This document shows positions 51,601-64,000 of a DNA stretch of 64,000 bases, in pieces. The translations under genes were made by a program, and so were the position numbers. The notes under the pieces are model-generated. The model did no database searches. It was not told where the DNA came from and saw nothing but the letters and a program-made list of their open reading frames with translations. Within the stretch, counting starts at the first letter, position 1. Each line of letters begins with the position of its first letter. Source of the stretch: Phymatolithon calcareum (Eukaryota > Rhodophyta > Florideophyceae > Hapalidiales); assembly GCA_977006965.1 (NCBI GenBank), contig OZ345370.1:62001-126000 (forward strand), read 5' to 3'.

Positions 51601-54600
51601 CTATGCGAAGCGTGAAATGGCGATAAAGTGGGAGGAGGCGGAGACGGAGAAGTTTTACAATGCCCTGCGTCTGTTTGGGACGGATTTTTCGCTCATGGAG
51701 CGCATATTTCCTGGTCGAAGCCGTAAACAGCTCAAGCTGAAGTTCAAACGAGAGGAGCGCATCAACGCAGAGAAAATCGATTTTGCGATGAAGAATCGCA
51801 GACCCGGCGGTGCGGAGATCGTCGCGGAATTTGCTGAAGCTGCGAAAAAGATTGCGACGGAGAATTCCGGTGGGGAGACTCCAGTTCGTAGCCCGGAAAA
51901 AGATGGCACTGCTGCCGCAGAAGTAAGCGAAGAAGAAGCCTAAGTATTTCATGTGGTACCGTGATGCCATTTAATGTATCGTGAGCATCCTCTTTACGTA
52001 CGATTAATGCTGGTTTATTCACTAAAGACTAACTGAAGGATAATAGTGAAGAGCGTGGACCGCCTGCGCGTCAGAATTTTAAAAATGTTTCAAAAAATGA
52101 CCGCAGATTAAAATCATTGTAACTTGTAGTGCGCATCGCATTGATATTAACTGCGCTTTGCACTGGTCCTTGCACGGATGATGTCACCAGTTAAGGACCA
52201 CAGTGAATGACACCGACCTTTTGCATCATGTTAGTCAAGCCAGTTGCGCTGCATACGCCCAGGATAGAATTCCAACCATGCTATTGCGCATCCCGCTTCG
52301 TCTCGTCAGAGTATGGCGGGACAATATCTCGCAATGACCGCTTTTTAGGCGGTTCACCGCACGGGCGATGCAGCCGGTTCAATAAGTTGAGTCGAACACG
52401 CGCGGACGGCACTCCTTCCGCAAGCGCGAAGTATTCCGTCAACGACCGGTGCCCCAGGTACGACGCGATGGAGTCTCGGTGCTGATTCACAGCCCACTCA
52501 CTAAGAAACGTAGATAACTGTCAGTTGCTGCAGCGTTGGTGGGAGGAAGCAAGCGCGAGGACGACGTACTTACTGCTGCGTGGTTTCCGCGCTGCCTGCG
52601 CCCACTTGACGAGAGTGCAGCAATTCCGCCTGCGTTTTCGGTGCACCGGTTTGATGGCCTCCCGCAGAGGACATGGCTGTGTTAGTGGTCAACCTGTTTC
52701 GTTGCACAAGGCGATGAATTCCTGTTAAGTCCCGACGGCATAGAGATGAGCTGTGTGCACAAGCTGGACCGGTTTTTGGGGCTTATGATTGAGTTGTCAT
52801 AGGCAGTGATGGTCAAGAGTTTCAGTCCATTGTACAGGTAAAACCACACAAGAAGAAGAAGAAAGGTAGATTTTTATTTAAAAGTTACCAATGCATCTGC
52901 TGACGCTTGGGGCAAATTTCCTAGTGCCAAGAGTAAAACCACACAAGCATTCTTTGCAAAGCTTGAGAAAATTTTGGAGGTATTTGGACACTGTGTCCAT
53001 ATTGCATTCAAAAAGGTTACAGAGTCGCACACTGTGGGAACGAACATAGAACTTGGACCGCGGCCGGCGTACTAGCAAAAAACGTCGGCATCATAGCTGT
53101 GCGGGTGCAATTTGGAAACTTGTTCCTCGACAGATATCTCTTTCGTAGACGCCTACGTTGCCCGACATTTGAGTTGGACTGTGCGAATCATGGGTAACCA
53201 TCTCTCACCTCTGGTCTCTCTCAGTAAACTTGCTAGGCTCAGCACTGCCTGCACATGTTTGCCCTCCTCGATGGCGCGTTTGAAAAGCTCCACTGTGGGA
53301 ACCCGATCTGCCGGTACCCCGTTCCCACCATTTTGAAGCAGCAGTGCGAGGCTGTGCATAGTGTTCACATCTCGACCTTCTTCAATTGTCCGACAGTAAA
53401 GCTCGACTGCGGTGAACCGGGTCTGCTGGTATCCCGTCATCGCCATCTTGTAGCAACCTTGCTAGATTGAAAATTGCTTTTAAGTTGCCACCTTCTTCAA
53501 TAGTCCGTTTGTACAACTGAACTGCGAGAACCGGTTCTACCCATACTCCATCTCCGCCATCGCGTGGTTATTCGTTGCTTTCACTTTTCCACCTTCTTTA
53601 ATGTGTCGCTTGTAAAACTCAACTGCGCAAACATGGTCTGCTCGTACCCTGTCTCCGCCACCTTGCAGAAACCGTGCCAAGATGTACACTGCTTTTGCGT
53701 CTTCACCTTCTTCAATGGCCCGGGTTCACAGCTCAACTGCGCGAACCTGATATGGTGGTACCCAATTTATGCCATCCTCTATCAATATTGTCAGTTTAAT
53801 TTTACAAACGGTCCATGGAAGATGGTGGACATGTGAAAGCAATGTTGAACCTACCAGTGTTGCTAGAAGATGGCGCAGATGGGGTACCAGCAGAGCCGAT
53901 CCGAGCTGTTGATCTTTGCAACCGAGCCATTGAAGAAGGTGGCAATGTGAACGCAGCTGTCACACCCTCTACGACATGTTGTAGCAACCGGGCGAGGTTG
54001 AACTTGGCGTTGACATCATCAAAGCCCCAGTTGTACAACTAAGATGCGCGAAGCGGATGAGCAACTGTTCCATCTTCCCCATTTCGCAGCAGCCATGCGA
54101 GGATGTACATTGCTTGCACGTTTCCATCTTCTTCAATGGCTCGGTTGTACAGCTCGACGGTGCGAACCTAGTGTGCTGGTACTCTATCTACGCCATCTTC
54201 TAGCAACGCTGCGAGGTTTTTCATTGCTTCAACATCTCCAGCTTCCTCAATGACCCCGTCGTACAGCTCAACTGCGCGAACTGGATCTGCCTGTATTCCA
54301 TCTGCGTCATCTTCTAGCAACAGTGCGATGTTGAACATTACTCTCACGTATACACCTTTTTCAATGGCTCAGTGGTAGAGCTCAACTGCGCGAACCGGGT
54401 GTGCTGCCTCAGTCTGTCGATGTTGCACATTCCTCACTTCATGATCATTCGTAGGCTTATTGCTAACATCCGACGCATTCTTGGAGCGTGCTTGAGCTTG
54501 CAAACCATCAATAATTTCTGGCTGGACCCGCTGCTGTTGGGCATTCTTCACGTCCAGGTCGTACGCCACGCCAACTTCACGCTTGCCTTCTCCATATTTC

Positions 54601-57600
54601 CAATTCTTTCGCTTCTTGCTCATGCTTCAACCTCTGCTGACGCAACGCTTGCTCCAGTGCACTGATTCGCTCTTCGACAGCTTGCTATCATTTCCAAAAA
54701 ATCTTCTCGTGTGGAATTCTCGACTTCTCAGACTCGATGTTCCGCATTCGCCATAAGCTCGTCCAAGTCTTGGGTATCAACGTTGGAGACCTCGGTGTAC
54801 AATGGCTTCGCCACCGGAAGACCCAGGAGGATGAGCTGCAGTGCCGCCACCGTGTGACATTGATCAAGAAGAGAGTGTTCCATCGGCATGTAACAACAAT
54901 AGCTTGTTTTACGACCACCCGTCAACACTTCATGGATTCTGCATTCGGCCTCCGGGTCTTCTCGTATCATGGCTTCAAGAGGTTCTCCCGAAGCCGTCAT
55001 TGGCGTCCACGGAAATGGCATTGAGCACGAACTTAATAGCGAGGACGTCTCTCAATCTCGCCCGGCCCTCATCCAAAGTGACAACGAACGCAACCTTTAG
55101 GGCGACACTTTTGGAGAGTAACTTATCCAATTCTTCGCGTTCTTGTTTTCGTCTCGCGACATCGAATAGATCGGGGGTGTCGTACAGCGTCACGTTCCCC
55201 ACCGAGCAGGTTCGAAAAACTTGCGTAAGACCTTCGTATAAGCTGGGGGCGCTTTTGAGCCGCGGACTTCCGGCGAGTCCACTGATTGAGGAGACTACTC
55301 AACGGACTCGCCGGAAGTCCACAGTTCAGAAGCGGCCCCAGCTTATGGGAAGGTCTGACGTAAGGAGTAGACTTCTTTTTCCAGCGCCCGGGTTCCCAAT
55401 CAACGAAATGGCTGGCAGGTGGGAAAGGAGTGGGAAGTGGATTCGCTCATTCTTATTCTTACCAGGATATCGATCGCGCGTATGATAAACTAAATTGTTG
55501 CTCTGCCGCCCGTTCTTTTTCGTCATTCGCGCGCGACGCGCCTGATATCATAAGGGCCGATGAACGAATATTTCCCGACATGGAAAATTGGAAATTGAAA
55601 AAATGGGAACGCCGATATGTCCAATAGACTGCCTGCACTTGTCAAACCATACTTCTGAATGAGTTGCGTATCACAAGTGGAGGCATTCTATTGGATATAT
55701 CGTCGTTCTCATTTCCCCATTTTCCCATCAACAAAGAAGGGCCGATGAACGAATACAGGGGGTCCTCGGATTATTTAGTGTGAACACCAGCAGTTAGTGC
55801 AGTGCCCATAAATCTCATAGCTCGGATCATTGGATTGGCTTAGTTTTAAAGTTCTCGACAAAAAACCAGATAAACATTTCTGCCATGATGAGAAGTTTAC
55901 AGAAAAAGTACGGATACTACACAAAAGAAACTTATTTCTAGTAAATTTTCAAGGATTGTCCATACATTTGTGCGTATGGTTGAGGAAGCTTATTCGGCTA
56001 CGTTGTTGTTTCAATGGAAGTAACGATTTGTATATAAATTGAACTGCTTCCAAGTGTATCAGCGTGCAGCGTGTCGAGAATTTAATTTCGGAGGGGGAAC
56101 CTTTTAAAAGTTTACAGTCAATATTTTAATTTTTGTTGTGCACTGGTCTTAATATTTGTCTAGTTCTCCGTGCCAAGTGGCTAAATTTGTCATAGCCGTG
56201 ATTCGAAATAGGGAGTGATTCGGATTAAAGGTCTGTTGCAACACGACTCTTAATCTGAGGATCCCTGTAGTTTCCAACTGGGAAAATGGGAAAATGAGAA
56301 ATTGGGAACGCGAGTACGTCCAATAGAATGCCTGCATTTGTGAAATTTTACTTCTTCTGCTCAAATTCCATATGTACTGATATTTATTCCCTCCGTAAAT
56401 TTTGGGACGCAAAATACGAGGGCCCTGTGCTGCATGTCAATGAATACGAAGGCAGATATCTGCTGAACCTCAAGCGGAAGAGCGACACGCTCCACATCTC
56501 TGTTCGCACAGGAAGTCCAGGCCGCAAAGATCTACACGAGCCCTCCTATTTCGATCTGTGCCGCCCGGCACTATCCACAGACCGCGCGTGATAATCGCGC
56601 TCCTCCTTACCGAGCGGGCGGCGGCGTATATGTGACCGAGTATGCGTGTGTGCGCGCGTCTGAGCAGTTCGAGAGTGCAAAGCATGACCCGGCGAATTCC
56701 GAAAACGCGCACGATATGACCCCTATGATTGTTTTCCATCGCTAAACCAAATCGATTTTGTATGCCGATGCGCTAGACTGTACGCATGTGCCTGCTTGTC
56801 ACTCACCACAATTTGTACCAGCGATGAAAACTGTGTCTGGAGCGTTCAAAGTTGCATCGATGCTGCTAGGAAGTTTAGAAGCCATGAAACCAGCGTGCAA
56901 CATGGCGCTGACCGTGTGAGCGTGATTCAGATTCCTATGTGAAGGTTGGAATCAAGAAGTTGATTTGCTTCGTCATCGATGTCGATAGTCAATTGTCAAT
57001 AGTCGATGGTTGATTCGGCCCCGCTGCTACTTGCGGTCTACTACACTGTCTTGTACACCATAAAACGATGTAAAAATAGATCTACAGGTTGCAGCTCCGG
57101 CCTCAGTCGTATCGTGCATTATTTCATCTGGTTCTGAAGTCTCTTCCCATTCCTTCCTTAGCTGGAGTTGTATGAACAGTAATTCGTCTAACACTTCCTT
57201 GGTCTTGTCGAACTCTGCCGGTGAAAGGGTGACTACTGCTGTTAGTCTCAGTGTGAGTGAAGCAGTGGGAGTAGGTGGAAAACTGTTGCATTTCAGGGTC
57301 GGCGCCATGAGTCGGAAGTACACCACAAGTAATTCGACGGGGTGCTCTTCATCACTCGTGGAAAAGACGCTGTTGAAGAGGATGGTATTGAAGGTGTTGC
57401 GCACTTCGTTGAAAGCTCGGGCGGGAAGTTTCTTGCCACAGATATAACAAAATTTGTTATATCCCTGGCAAGAAACTTCCCGCCCTAGTAATATATCTGC
57501 TAAAATAAGTTGCTCTGCGGTTCAAAGGTAGGTGTACTCTGCTTGTATGCGATGATATCTGGTCATTCGACAGGCACCAAACTGACTATCGAACTTCGCA

Positions 57601-60600
57601 CAAGTTCTTCCTTTGCAGCTCACAATCAAGTGCAAGGGCCCATCTTGGAAGTTCTTCTCCTTTGATGCCATTACTTTGTTGTGCATGTCTGCGGTCGTGT
57701 GCCCGTTGGGCAGGCTAGCCAATAGATAGCTTCATTGTTTTTCCTGTACTACGTCCATAGTTCGTCCAGAATTCTGGTCTAGCACTTTTGTTCAAAAACG
57801 CACGTCATTTTAAGCCTTTTCTGCCTATCAAAAAGCCATTTTGGAGTTCGATCTCTTTTATTTGTTATCCGCCTATAGCACAGCTTAAAATTCCACTTGA
57901 TCTCATTTCTGAAATACGTGGATCAGGATTTGTCTCAAGGCAGGGACTGTTTATGAAGAAAAGTACATGGGATAGCCAAGACCATAGATGTTGACAAGTC
58001 GTGCTTGGCATACACTCACACGTGGACCTGGGCATGGCCTACGACACGTGCTCCGCGCGTGTGCCCACGTTGCGCGACACGCATCGGTTGCACTTACACA
58101 AAATCCGTTATCGAACACCGCGTCGGGATGTGCGTGGCGCACCACATGGTAAGGGAGGCTGATCAATGTGGCGGTACCACTGCGGATTGCACATTTATTG
58201 GATAGGCGACAAGGACACCGTCAGGCACCACGGCGAATGTAGTATTGCGAAGACCAAGGTATTAGACCTACTTGCAGGTTTTGGTACAAGACGACCTATC
58301 AGGCTAACGGTTAAAATGAGCCATGGCACGATTTGTGTAAGGGACACGCGCAACGTGGTGAGTGCTTTCAATAACTGCTGGAAACTAGATCACGCTCAGG
58401 AACTTCATGTAAGCGAGCAGCACGACGTCTTCAGTAAAGTTTGACAACACACTCGACCTTGCAAAACCTACTTCATCTAACAATAGAGAACTAAACTAAT
58501 TGCTGATAGAATTAATGTCTGTTTTGTTATCGCATGATCTAATCCGTATCACCGCCTGCCGGAGACGTTACAAATCTGTCAGTGCTGTTGACGGGAAGAG
58601 AAAAATACATTATGATTGAAAGCGTCATTCAGGGATCCTCAACTGTGGAGCAGCTCTGTGCAGCACTTGTAATGGTAATTTTGCTGTCTTTCGTCCGAAG
58701 ATCTCACGACGGTCGCACATAGAGCTCGAAAGAAAGCTGGCGACAAGAGGAGAGAAAGAATAATCAAGAAGCGAAAGATCCTTTGCTTTGTAGATCACGT
58801 GGATAGCTTCTGAGAATCAGAATTCCGAAAGTTTTATCGACTACACAAGGAAGATTTCAATGCTTTAGTTGACGAAATCAAAGAAACGCTATCAAGAAAG
58901 AAGGGAAGAATATCCGATCCAGCAGAGACAATCTGTCCTTAAATAATGCTTGCTATTACGCTACTACCGCGCCAGCTGAATCATCGCTTCTTCTCCAACT
59001 GTTTCTCGTCAATATACAAGATGGAATCCGATTTTGCGTTGTTTACAGTATTTCTGTCTTGGTAAAAGACCTATTGGTTCGCTCTCCTTACAACCGCTTC
59101 TCTTCGGCTCGTTTTCAGCTTCTCGTCCTCTTCTTGTCATCCTTACATACCGTCAGCACTTGTATCACGCTGATGGAACTCGGCGGCATCCCAAAATAAG
59201 CGCGAAACTTGACATGATGTCACGGTCGCTGCCATATGCAGCGTTCCCGCTCTCAGGATTACATTTCACCTCTAGACATCTCACCGGGTGATTACAGCAT
59301 TACCTGGACACACCTGTTGATCAATTATGACCGCCCTTAATACTCCTGCCGGAGGTCAGATGAGGATGCTTGAGCTGATTGTTGCACGGAGCTATTTTCG
59401 CCCCTAGCGCCTGATCAGCTTAGACGAGACATTACAACGAGCCGAGTGGGATACGAATCGGGGAACGATCATAAGTGCCATCATCCAGTTCAAGTGTCAG
59501 GAATACCACTCAACCACGATAACCGACGGAAAAAGTGTTCCTTTTAAATTAGAAATAATTAGACATTTGCATTGCTGGCATTTCATAATATCATTTTACC
59601 TTAGGGTTAGGACTTTTTCTATCGAAGTCTATATAAGAGTTACTAGACTCCGCGTTCTGATAAAGGAAGAACGATCACCCCGAGAACAGGACCTGCTCTT
59701 GCATCTTTACTCAACCTCTCTCCACATTTCACCCCACACTAGAGCTGATGCTTTGAGCCTTGTATGGCCATATGGAGTGTCCACTCGCTATGTATACACT
59801 ATCAGGGACGAAACACTGGAGGCCCTCGATTTTTCTTTAAAAAACATTAATTTTCCAAAGAAGGAATGTGAATGCCGTGACCAATCGGACAAGTTTGTTA
59901 GTCTTGGTCGTTTACCCCCTCTCTGGCGAATTATTTCTTGCTTTGACAGAAATGCCGTTGACATAAAGTGCCCAAGTTGAAAGGATGTTGCGGACCCTAG
60001 AAAGTACTTTAACGGGAATGGTTTCTATGGTTTTGTCGCGCAGGCTACGGTGCAAGCTGATTACAAAATTTCTTTTGTATCAGCGAAGCATGCCTGCAGC
60101 ACACATGATAGCACGGCGTTTAAGGGATCAGCACTGTACCATCTTCTACACAAGGATGACTCCGTCGTACCACAGTGGGCAAAGATTCCGGCCGGCAATG
60201 CGTACGGAAATGGTGGTTTTTTCTCACTCTTTTTAGTGGCTCAATACTAGAACCTTACAAGGACGCCTTCAATTTCTATCTTTCCGCAAACAGGATTGTT
60301 GTGGAGCAAGTTTTTAGCACCCCGCGTGTCCGATTTTGTATTCTTGTTTCTCCGATACTATCCAAGATTGGAAATGCCTTGCTGATCGTGACTGTTTGTT
60401 GCAAGACTCATAATTGACAACAAAAAGGAGAACATCCATGGTCACACTCCAAATCATATAGAAATCGTATAGAGAGCATAGCCTCCGTCTGGCGCCAATC
60501 TGCAACTTATGACGACTACACAGACTCGCAAAGTGGTTATGCGAGCTCCGGAAATGATCCAGAAAAATTGCTCGGGCTATTGCAATGCAAGGATTCCAAC

Positions 60601-63600
60601 GTCCTGTTAACGGAAATAGTTAGAGGTTACCTGGAATAGAACGTTGAATGTAGTCAGCGCTCAGCCTCATAAACCAGCCCTCGAGTGCGGGGCAAGTTTA
60701 CTTCCCTCAATCATGCACCCTTCGCCGACGATAGCCATCCCACCTGCTCGAGCCGTACCAGCGACAACCGCGACGCCCCGACGACATTCAATGGTTTTCG
60801 AGAGATGCCTTTGCTCCCCTACTGGTCTCGTATCATTCTCAGCTATGTCCATCAAGCACGTGATCAGTTTCGTCACAATATCCCGAAACAATGAGACTTC
60901 TGTCCGACCTTATTGCAGCGCAGGCCGTATAATCCTTGTGTACACGGAGTGGTTTCAACACGCATTGCCCGCTCTGCTCATCTCAAACACGAACAGTTTC
61001 GTCACCATATACCGAAACAATGTGAATTCCGTCTACGCTTTTGCCACGCAGTCCACAGCATTCCCGTGCCCATGGAGTGGTTCCAGCACGCATTGTCCGC
61101 TCTGTTCATCCCACACACGAAAAGTTTCGTCACCATATCCCGAAACAATGTGAATTCCGTCTACGCTTTTGCCACGCAGTCCACAGCATTCCCGTGCCCA
61201 TGGAGTGGTTCCAGCACGCATTGTCCGCTCTGTCCATCCCACACACGAAAAGTTTCGTCACCATATCCCGAAACAATCCGCATTCCGTCCGACCTTATTG
61301 CAGCGCAGGTATACCGTCCTCGTGTCCACGGACGTGTTTCAGCACGCCATATCCTGTGTGCCATCTCATACAAGAGCGGTTTCGTAACTGTATCCAGAAC
61401 AATTACATTTCCATCATTGCTAATGGCAAAACTGATGATTTTGTCGTCATTAACCTTCCGTTTGTGCACAGCGCACATCGCCTGTCCGAGAGGTCAGGTA
61501 CCTTGTAGTATTTCTAGACCCCGGAGGAGTCACAGGTACGCTAATGATACAACGACTAATGAAAGTAAGGACGGCCGAGTACGAGTTGCGTACACTGGGA
61601 GTGTTCAAGAAAGGGCTAAGTATACATAACTGTATTCAGATATACAAGGCGCTAGTACAGCCACGCTGGGAGTACGCATTGCACTTAAGGCCCTGGACAT
61701 AAGATGTGCAAAATGCCGTCAAGGAAGTGGAAGTAACATTCTTCAACCATGTAATCGTGCCAAGCGCCCGAGGATGGACGGACAGGCTCCGTCTCCTGAG
61801 CCGGATTCAGGGGGTCTCATATCGACGAAAATCATGGCTTTCAAAATGCTGAGAAGCAACAAGGCGAAAGAACTTATGTATTAAAATGAAGAGCCTGGCA
61901 GAACACAAGGAAAGATATCGCCGCGATGGAGACCAGAGAGCCGTTTGGTGAAGCTGTAAAGCATATGCAAAGAAACCAGTCTTCGCAAACATTTCGATCA
62001 AAATTTCTGGCAATGGAAGGAGACCACCTCGAATCGAAGCGGAAAAGGAAGATTCCATACGACAAGACAAGAGGATTGTCAGCAATCCTCAAGTTCCCCA
62101 AGGTGAAGCACAGGAAACTCGCGCTACAGTATGCTTGTGGCAGATTCCCACTGGTTTCAACAACAAGTATGACTGAAGAATTCGGCACAAGAGCCAGAGA
62201 GCATATGGAGACCCTTGAATGCACGCTAGCAGGGTACGACCTCAAAGGAGAAATAAGACTGGAAGCAGAAAAGGCGCTAGATGAGCTCTTACTATTTAGC
62301 AAGACACTCAGAGAATGCATGGAGAACGAAGAAGGCCTGCATTGATTGGGAGACGGCAAGGCAAAAAGCGGTCGAATCCAAGCACCAACAACCCCGTAGA
62401 GGAATGAGATAAGATTACCTTGAATCCTGAGTTTTCCCGTCCGTCATTCTAGTGGGCGTTTCGTGAGCTACGCAAAGGTAGGTAGCATCAGAGGAAGTCT
62501 TACCCATATCTTCGGAAGTCTGTGCGGCTTTTAAATAAACCTGAATTATAGAAAAATATTGAGTCTAATGCCTCTTCCGTTCTTAACATTTCTCCGGAGT
62601 CCAGTTCATACTTTCTTGCGTACGGTCTCCATGTGGCGCCCTGCTGCCGTTTCGAAATTTATCTGATATTAGCGACGTGCTCACTTGAGGGAACCTGCCG
62701 CTTTCGTATTTTATGGCCAGCTGCTGATGTCGCAGCTTGGCAAAATTGAGGATGTCCGGGATATCACCTGTTTTGTCCGCACGATATTTTTCTCTTTTTT
62801 CTTGCTTCCAGCCTCGTGCCTTCTTTTGCGAACAGTATTTGTCAGAGTTCACCTGGAGATTACGGGGGCTGCAAATTGTTCTTGTGGCAGCATGGCGGCA
62901 ATATCCCGACTTGCCCGCCGCAGTTCTTTGAAGTTTCGCTCTTCCCTTGCTTTGGGTAGGATGGCCAACTTCCTTGCCTTACCTCGTCGTAGCATCCTCA
63001 ACGCTAGTATTTCTTTCCTGTGTTCTGGTTTCTCGATCCTGCACAGAAGCTGGAGCTGCTCGATCCTTCCGCTTGCCGTACCACCGAAAAGTTGGCAGAA
63101 GAAAGTTCTTTCCACTTCTTTGATAGCTTCTTGTACTCCTGAGGTCCACGGTTTGAGATGAAGAGCGTATTACAACCTTTTTCGGAGCAACGACTTGTAG
63201 ATACGTATGGCTTTCAGGAGGTTTAGTCCCTAACGAATACCCCAATTGGCTTCAGTTTGTGCGCCGCTTCTTTGGCATTTTTATACGCCTAGTTGTGCTT
63301 GCGAACGTAATTCCGGTTGGCCCTAGAGATATCCCGAGGTATGAAACTTCAGATACCTGCGTCAGGGTCTCGTGCGCCAGCCGGAATGTGTAGTTCTTTG
63401 TCTCCGTCGACTCAAGAACCTCGATCTTATCGTTTTTGGTGTCCCACGTCATTCCTCTCTTCTCGGCCTCCGAGAAGGTGGCTTCGGAAGTCAGGGAAGT
63501 TGAATCTATGTTCTTCGGGCAAATCCTTGGGAATCCAGGAAAAAGAAGCTTTGACAAGTGCAGGGCCATGTGCCGCATCCTCCAACCCAGGGGTCGAAGA

Positions 63601-64000
63601 GACGTCCTTGCAAGACGATTTATGGTCATATTTATAAGAAGACGCGATGCTCTGATATATGGTCCAGCAACAGAGATCGCGAGTGGCTTCCTGTGCGAAG
63701 CTGCAGACGAAATGACAGCTACGACAAACATCAAGAAATACCAAGAATCAAGATACTGGTGGCCGCAGAGTATGTGGAAAAGTGGAAACGACCTATACCG
63801 CATGCGAAAGTTTCGGTATCCCCACACATTCTCTTCTACTCAAGAAGAACTAGAACACTTGCCATCAAGTGGGCATTTGGAATGATCCCTCCAATGGGTA
63901 CCTACACCCTTTTCAAGTTCATCGGCTAATGTGGGAAAGATGCCAACGAAGACGTGAAAAAAGGCCTCGCAAAGGACAGACTCTCCAAAGAGGACAGCGC

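Overview
This window is nuclear DNA of a eukaryote, most likely a red alga of the Chondrus type. That placement is an inference from three things: compact and mostly intronless genes, Sel1-, kelch- and WD40-repeat genes in decay, and a dense mix of non-LTR and Copia retrotransposons. What the sequence shows directly is eukaryotic nuclear machinery: ribosomal protein eL32, the Pol III factor Bdp1, and the spliceosome subunit SF3B5 with a canonical GT-AG intron. No bacterial operons, CRISPR array or convincing tRNA/rRNA gene was found.

Layout. 1-5150: retroelement debris with a 5'-truncated LINE (1060-3185, 16-bp target-site duplication or TSD). 5401-7182: an intact gene for a secreted endonuclease/exonuclease/phosphatase-family nuclease. 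7492-7864: a MITE, followed by perfect palindromes at 7905-7951 and 8504-8570. 9159-10004: a gene for a GIY-YIG-like protein. 11000-31000: a repeat sea. LINE-A copies, a non-autonomous element here called Y, LINE-B, a kelch pseudogene and a nested complex (21912-30731) in which a LINE-A carries both a LINE-C fragment and a complete Copia element (25468-30647, two 204-bp LTRs). 31000-44000: mostly degenerate DNA with a triple nest at 35843-36653 and small LINE fragments.

44395-52674 is the gene island: an 886-residue protein of unknown function with a Sel1-like C-terminus, a Gag-like ORF, eL32 and Bdp1 as a divergent pair, and a two-exon SF3B5 gene that converges on Bdp1. 53110-55485 is a broken gene that fused a P-loop GTPase, a linker and a Sel1 repeat array, with an internal inversion. 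55571-64000 holds a foldback insertion, an ORF containing a 67-bp hairpin, a dead PIF/Harbinger transposase, a decayed WD40 gene and more LINE fragments.

How the parts relate. eL32, Bdp1 and SF3B5 are core expression genes in open chromatin. The rest is dominated by target-primed retrotransposition: five LINE-A copies share one 3' end, four of them with 11-13-bp TSDs and one with 12. Several unrelated elements end in the same GCAATAAA(GAAA)n tail, which suggests that small elements borrow the machinery of one LINE. Family names LINE-A to LINE-G, X, Y, W, Z and SINE-1 are labels made here, not database names.
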